Assembly (NCBI RefSeq): GCF_024734385.1
Contig: NZ_JANHAP010000003.1
Span: 248,001 to 312,000 of the forward strand
Length of the DNA: 64,000 nucleotides
Direction: 5' to 3'
From: Dasania sp. GY-MA-18
GTDB taxonomy: Bacteria > Pseudomonadota > Gammaproteobacteria > Pseudomonadales > Dasaniaceae
The translations under genes were made by a program, and so were the position numbers. Positions 61,393-64,000 of the stretch are shown in pieces; position 1 is the first letter of the stretch; the number at the start of each line of letters is the position of its first letter. Below the pieces are notes generated by a model that did no database searches, was not told the DNA's origin, and was given only the letters and a program-made list of their open reading frames with translations.

Positions 61393-62784
61393 ATGGTAGT
61401 TATACGTAACGCCCTACTTTATCTAGGGCCCTTATTAGCGCTAACGCTTTACGGGGCTTTAATTGCACTGGAATTTAATAGCCAAATTGCTATCACAGCG
61501 GCGGTGGGCCTGCTCTGTGTGCTGTGGTGGATTTTTGAACCCATACCCATACCGGTGACGTCACTGCTGCCTCTGGCCCTGTTTCAGCTCACCGGCGTAT
61601 TGGATAAAAACCAAGTGGCGCAGGCCTATGGCAGCCCTTTAATTCTATTGCTGCTGGGGGGCTTTATGCTATCCAAAGCCATGGAGAGCAGTGGCGCTCA
61701 CCGGCGCATGGCCCTGGCTATGGTGAGGCTATGCGGTGGCGGTTCCAGCCGCCAGTTGTTGCTGGGGTTTATGCTGGCCTCGGCGGCATTAAGTATGTGG
61801 ATATCCAATACCGCCACCACCTTAATGTTGTTGCCGGTGGCAATCGCGGTATTGGAAAAGTCTGAGGATAAACAGCTGGCGCTGCCGTTAATGTTGGGGG
61901 TGGCCTATGCCGCCAGCATAGGGGGCATAGGCACCCCTATAGGTACGCCGCCTAATCTGGTGTTTATGCAGGTCTATGAACAGAGCACCGGTGAGGTGAT
62001 TACCTTTAGCCAGTGGATGGGCTGGGGCTTGCCGGTGGTGCTGTGCATGATACCGCTGGCGGCTTGGTGGCTGGGTCGCTCGCTGCACTATAAAGAGGGC
62101 TTTCATATAGAGGCTGTGGGCCAGTGGTCGGTGGCAGAGCGGCGGGTACTCACTATTTTTGCGCTTACGGCATTGGCCTGGATCACCCGGCAAGAACCTT
62201 TTGGTGGCTGGAGCCATTGGCTGAATATGCCTGAGGCCAATGATGCCTCGGTAGCTTTATTGGCCGTGGCTTTGATGTTTATTGTGCCCGGAGCTAACAA
62301 TGCGCAGGGTGAGCCGCAGCGGCTGCTGGATTGGCCTACGGCCTGCAGTATTCCTTGGGGGGTGTTGCTGCTGTTTGGTGGTGGTATCTGTTTGGCCAAA
62401 GCCTTTTCAGTGTCTGGCTTAAGTGGCCTGTTAGGTGACAACTTGGCGGGCTTGGCTTACTGGCCTGTGTGGTTAATGGTGATAGCCATTAGTTTGGGGG
62501 TGACCTTTTTAACGGAGTGTACCAGTAATACTGCCAGCACTGTTTTGCTGATGCCGGTATTAGCCGCTGCAGGTTTGGCTGCCGGTATCGATATTAAATT
62601 ATTAATGGTGCCCGCCGCCATGAGCGCCAGTTGCGCCTTTATGTTGCCGGTGGCTACGGCCCCTAACAGCATTGTGTATGGCAGCGGCTATGTCACAACT
62701 AGGCAAATGGTGCGCGAAGGGGTGGTGTTAAACATCATGGGCGCGGTAATTATAAGCACGGTTTGTTATTGCTTGTTAATCTAA
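61393..62784 (+). CDS. SLC13/DASS family anion or dicarboxylate transporter
   Basis: A 463-residue inner-membrane carrier with 11-12 hydrophobic segments. The two SNT signatures of the divalent anion:Na+ symporter family are present as ISNTATTLMLLP near residue 138 and TSNTASTVLLMP near 378, each on a re-entrant hairpin; these bind Na+ and substrate carboxylates. GGIGTPIGTPPN lies near residue 178. The substrate (succinate, other dicarboxylates or sulfate) cannot be read from the sequence. It is divergent from moaA. Confidence 0.9.
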   Translation: MVVIRNALLYLGPLLALTLYGALIALEFNSQIAITAAVGLLCVLWWIFEPIPIPVTSLLPLALFQLTGVLDKNQVAQAYGSPLILLLLGGFMLSKAMESSGAHRRMALAMVRLCGGGSSRQLLLGFMLASAALSMWISNTATTLMLLPVAIAVLEKSEDKQLALPLMLGVAYAASIGGIGTPIGTPPNLVFMQVYEQSTGEVITFSQWMGWGLPVVLCMIPLAAWWLGRSLHYKEGFHIEAVGQWSVAERRVLTIFALTALAWITRQEPFGGWSHWLNMPEANDASVALLAVALMFIVPGANNAQGEPQRLLDWPTACSIPWGVLLLFGGGICLAKAFSVSGLSGLLGDNLAGLAYWPVWLMVIAISLGVTFLTECTSNTASTVLLMPVLAAAGLAAGIDIKLLMVPAAMSASCAFMLPVATAPNSIVYGSGYVTTRQMVREGVVLNIMGAVIISTVCYCLLI

Positions 62785-62801
62785 GGAAGGCCTTATTTTT
62801 T
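62782..62801 (+). terminator. Weak terminator after the SLC13 gene
   Basis: TAAGG (62782-62786) and CCTTA (62791-62795) form a 5-bp stem with AAGG loop, then six T. It includes the stop codon. Confidence 0.35.
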
Positions 62802-62864
62802 AAATCGTCGTGGGCGCATATGCGCTAGGCTTAAGCTAATGGAAGCGAGATAAATGGAGTAATC

Positions 62865-64000
62865 GTGATTTTATCGCAGCTGAAAGTATTAATAGCCGAA
62901 GACGATCTATTCTCACAGCAGCTATTGGTAGGGCTTACTAAGGATATAGGTGTTAGCGATATCCATACCGCCAGTTCTGGCACTCAAGTGTTAGCAAAAA
63001 TTGATAGTGAGCTTAATCCCGATATTTTGCTGTGTGATTTACAGATGCCAGGGGGCGACGGCATAGATCTGTTGCGTTCACTGGGTGAACGGAAATTTAA
63101 CGGTGAGATCATTATTATTAGCGGCTGCGATAAGCGTATTATTAAAGCCGCTTGCAGCACCGCTTTAAATCACCATTTGAATTTAACCGGCAGCATAGAA
63201 AAGCCGGTAGATGCCAATAAGTTGCAGCGTTTACTGCGCTATTGTGGCGGCGCAAAACCGCCTAGGCCGGTAATAGATGCGGGCCTGGTTTTTACTAGAG
63301 AAGAGATCAGTGGCGCAATACGCAGTGGCCACATCCTGCCCTATTTTCAAGCTCAGGTAGATATACACAGCGGGGCATTAATCGGTGTTGAGTGTTTAGC
63401 CCGCTGGCAACACCCAGCTAGAGGTCTATTACAGCCCGCCGATTTTTTACGGCAGGTGGCTGAGTTTGATTTACTAGAACCTTTTAATGAGTTGATGTTT
63501 ACTTCAGCCTTAAAAGATTACAAGGCGTTGTGTCAGCAGCATGAGGTTCCTTATTTGGCTTTTAATATGCCCCCCGAAAGCCTGCACCATAGTAATGTGG
63601 CGGCTAAATATCAGCAGTGGGTAAAGTCAGCGGGCTTAGAGCCTAGTAATATAGTGATAGAGGTGCTGGAAAGTGATTACCATGCGGGCCATGAATTGCC
63701 CGTGGTGGTGTTAAATCATTTTCGGCTTAAGGGCTTTGGTTTATCGGTAGATGACTTTGGCACAGGCTATTCCAGCTTAGACCGGGTGAGTAAAATCCCA
63801 GTTACCGGTATAAAAATTGATAGGCGTTTTGTTACAGAGGCGCATCAAGATGAAGTGGCACAGGCGGTAATACGCAATACGGTACACTTGGCCAAAGAGC
63901 TTAATATCCCCGCCTTGGCAGAAGGCGTAGAAACCAAAGCCGAATGGGATTTAATGCGGGAGCTGGGTTGTGATGCCATACAGGGCTTTGTTGTGGCCAG
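62865..64000 (+). CDS. REC-EAL c-di-GMP phosphodiesterase (3' end beyond right edge)
   Basis: It starts at GTG 62865 with GGAG at 62855-62858, and 378 codons are in the window. The N-terminus is a receiver domain with the acidic pair E12-D13-D14 and phospho-acceptor D58 in LCDLQMPGGDG. An EAL domain follows from about residue 150. The signature loop reads ECL (E176) instead of EAL. Other catalytic residues are kept: Asn in FNMP, Glu in VIEVLES, the DDFGTGYSS pair, Lys in IKID, Glu in EGVE and Gln in QGF. It should hydrolyse c-di-GMP under phosphorylation control; the cognate kinase is unknown. Confidence 0.93.
   Translation, partial: MILSQLKVLIAEDDLFSQQLLVGLTKDIGVSDIHTASSGTQVLAKIDSELNPDILLCDLQMPGGDGIDLLRSLGERKFNGEIIIISGCDKRIIKAACSTALNHHLNLTGSIEKPVDANKLQRLLRYCGGAKPPRPVIDAGLVFTREEISGAIRSGHILPYFQAQVDIHSGALIGVECLARWQHPARGLLQPADFLRQVAEFDLLEPFNELMFTSALKDYKALCQQHEVPYLAFNMPPESLHHSNVAAKYQQWVKSAGLEPSNIVIEVLESDYHAGHELPVVVLNHFRLKGFGLSVDDFGTGYSSLDRVSKIPVTGIKIDRRFVTEAHQDEVAQAVIRNTVHLAKELNIPALAEGVETKAEWDLMRELGCDAIQGFVVA

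Noticed and set aside
1-64000. tRNA or rRNA genes
   Set aside because: No cloverleaf with a GGTTCGA-type arm or rRNA signature was found in the intergenic gaps by eye.
1-64000. Defence, phage or mobile island
   Set aside because: All genes are conserved housekeeping or envelope genes in recognised order; no integrase, transposase, toxin-antitoxin or restriction gene.

Overview
The window looks like ordinary chromosome from a gammaproteobacterium, probably marine and outside the enterics. The proteins resemble Pseudomonas or Cellvibrionales homologues, Ile is often encoded by ATA, and gene order recalls two origin-flanking Pseudomonas regions: rpiA/ilvA, rppH-ptsP-lgt-thyA-folA-ilvD; and zapA-6S RNA-ygfA, ygfB-pepP-ubiH-ubiI, ubiD-rho-trxA/ppx, yheS-algP-FKBP-rsd-dsbB. 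I assign no species. I see no tRNA, rRNA, CRISPR array, insertion sequence, integrase or phage gene.

Layout. 1-4142: a chemoreceptor cut by the left edge, then divergent rpiA and ilvA. 4143-5538: a gap with a probable 30-residue membrane protein, ygfA and 6S RNA. 5576-11373: cell-division genes zapA and a ZapB-like partner, facing a ygfB-pepP-ubiH-ubiI operon and gcvH. 11436-21458: an HDOD protein, rlmI, an imelysin-like lipoprotein, a HAD phosphatase, rppH, ptsP, a TANGO2/NRDE protein, and lgt-thyA-folA. 21704-26844: a six-gene TonB2/TtpC-type energy-transduction operon with different codon use. 26970-37508: ilvD, hemW, ubiD, rho, trxA, ppx and a hybrid histidine kinase. 37827-48972: elbB, dbpA, a PatB-like lyase, htpX, fadE, an ExoD protein, a GFA-family protein, a YoaK protein, yheS and a TIGR02444 protein. 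49022-57284: an AlgP-like protein, a lipoprotein FKBP, a WD40 lipoprotein, rsd, dsbB-lrgA-lrgB, a FliL-like protein, acpH and gshA. 57425-64000: PilZ and DUF1631 proteins, a hypothetical gene, moaA, an SLC13 carrier and a REC-EAL protein cut by the right edge.

Functionally, most genes are housekeeping: branched-chain amino acids (ilvA, ilvD), ubiquinone (ubiH, ubiI, ubiD), folate/thymidylate (ygfA, thyA, folA), RNA turnover and transcription (rppH, rho, 6S RNA, rsd), envelope (lgt, dsbB, FKBP, Ton module) and c-di-GMP signalling (PilZ, EAL).

The most unusual feature is in the non-coding DNA. At least eight intergenic sites carry short runs of 7-bp units beginning AG (AGTCGCT, AGTTCCT, AGCTACA and similar) in strict 7-bp phase on either strand, mostly just after stop codons and in two places as inverted pairs. 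A ninth site has a different unit with the same period. This looks like a dispersed heptameric repeat family. I know of nothing matching it in this kind of organism, but I could not search for it.
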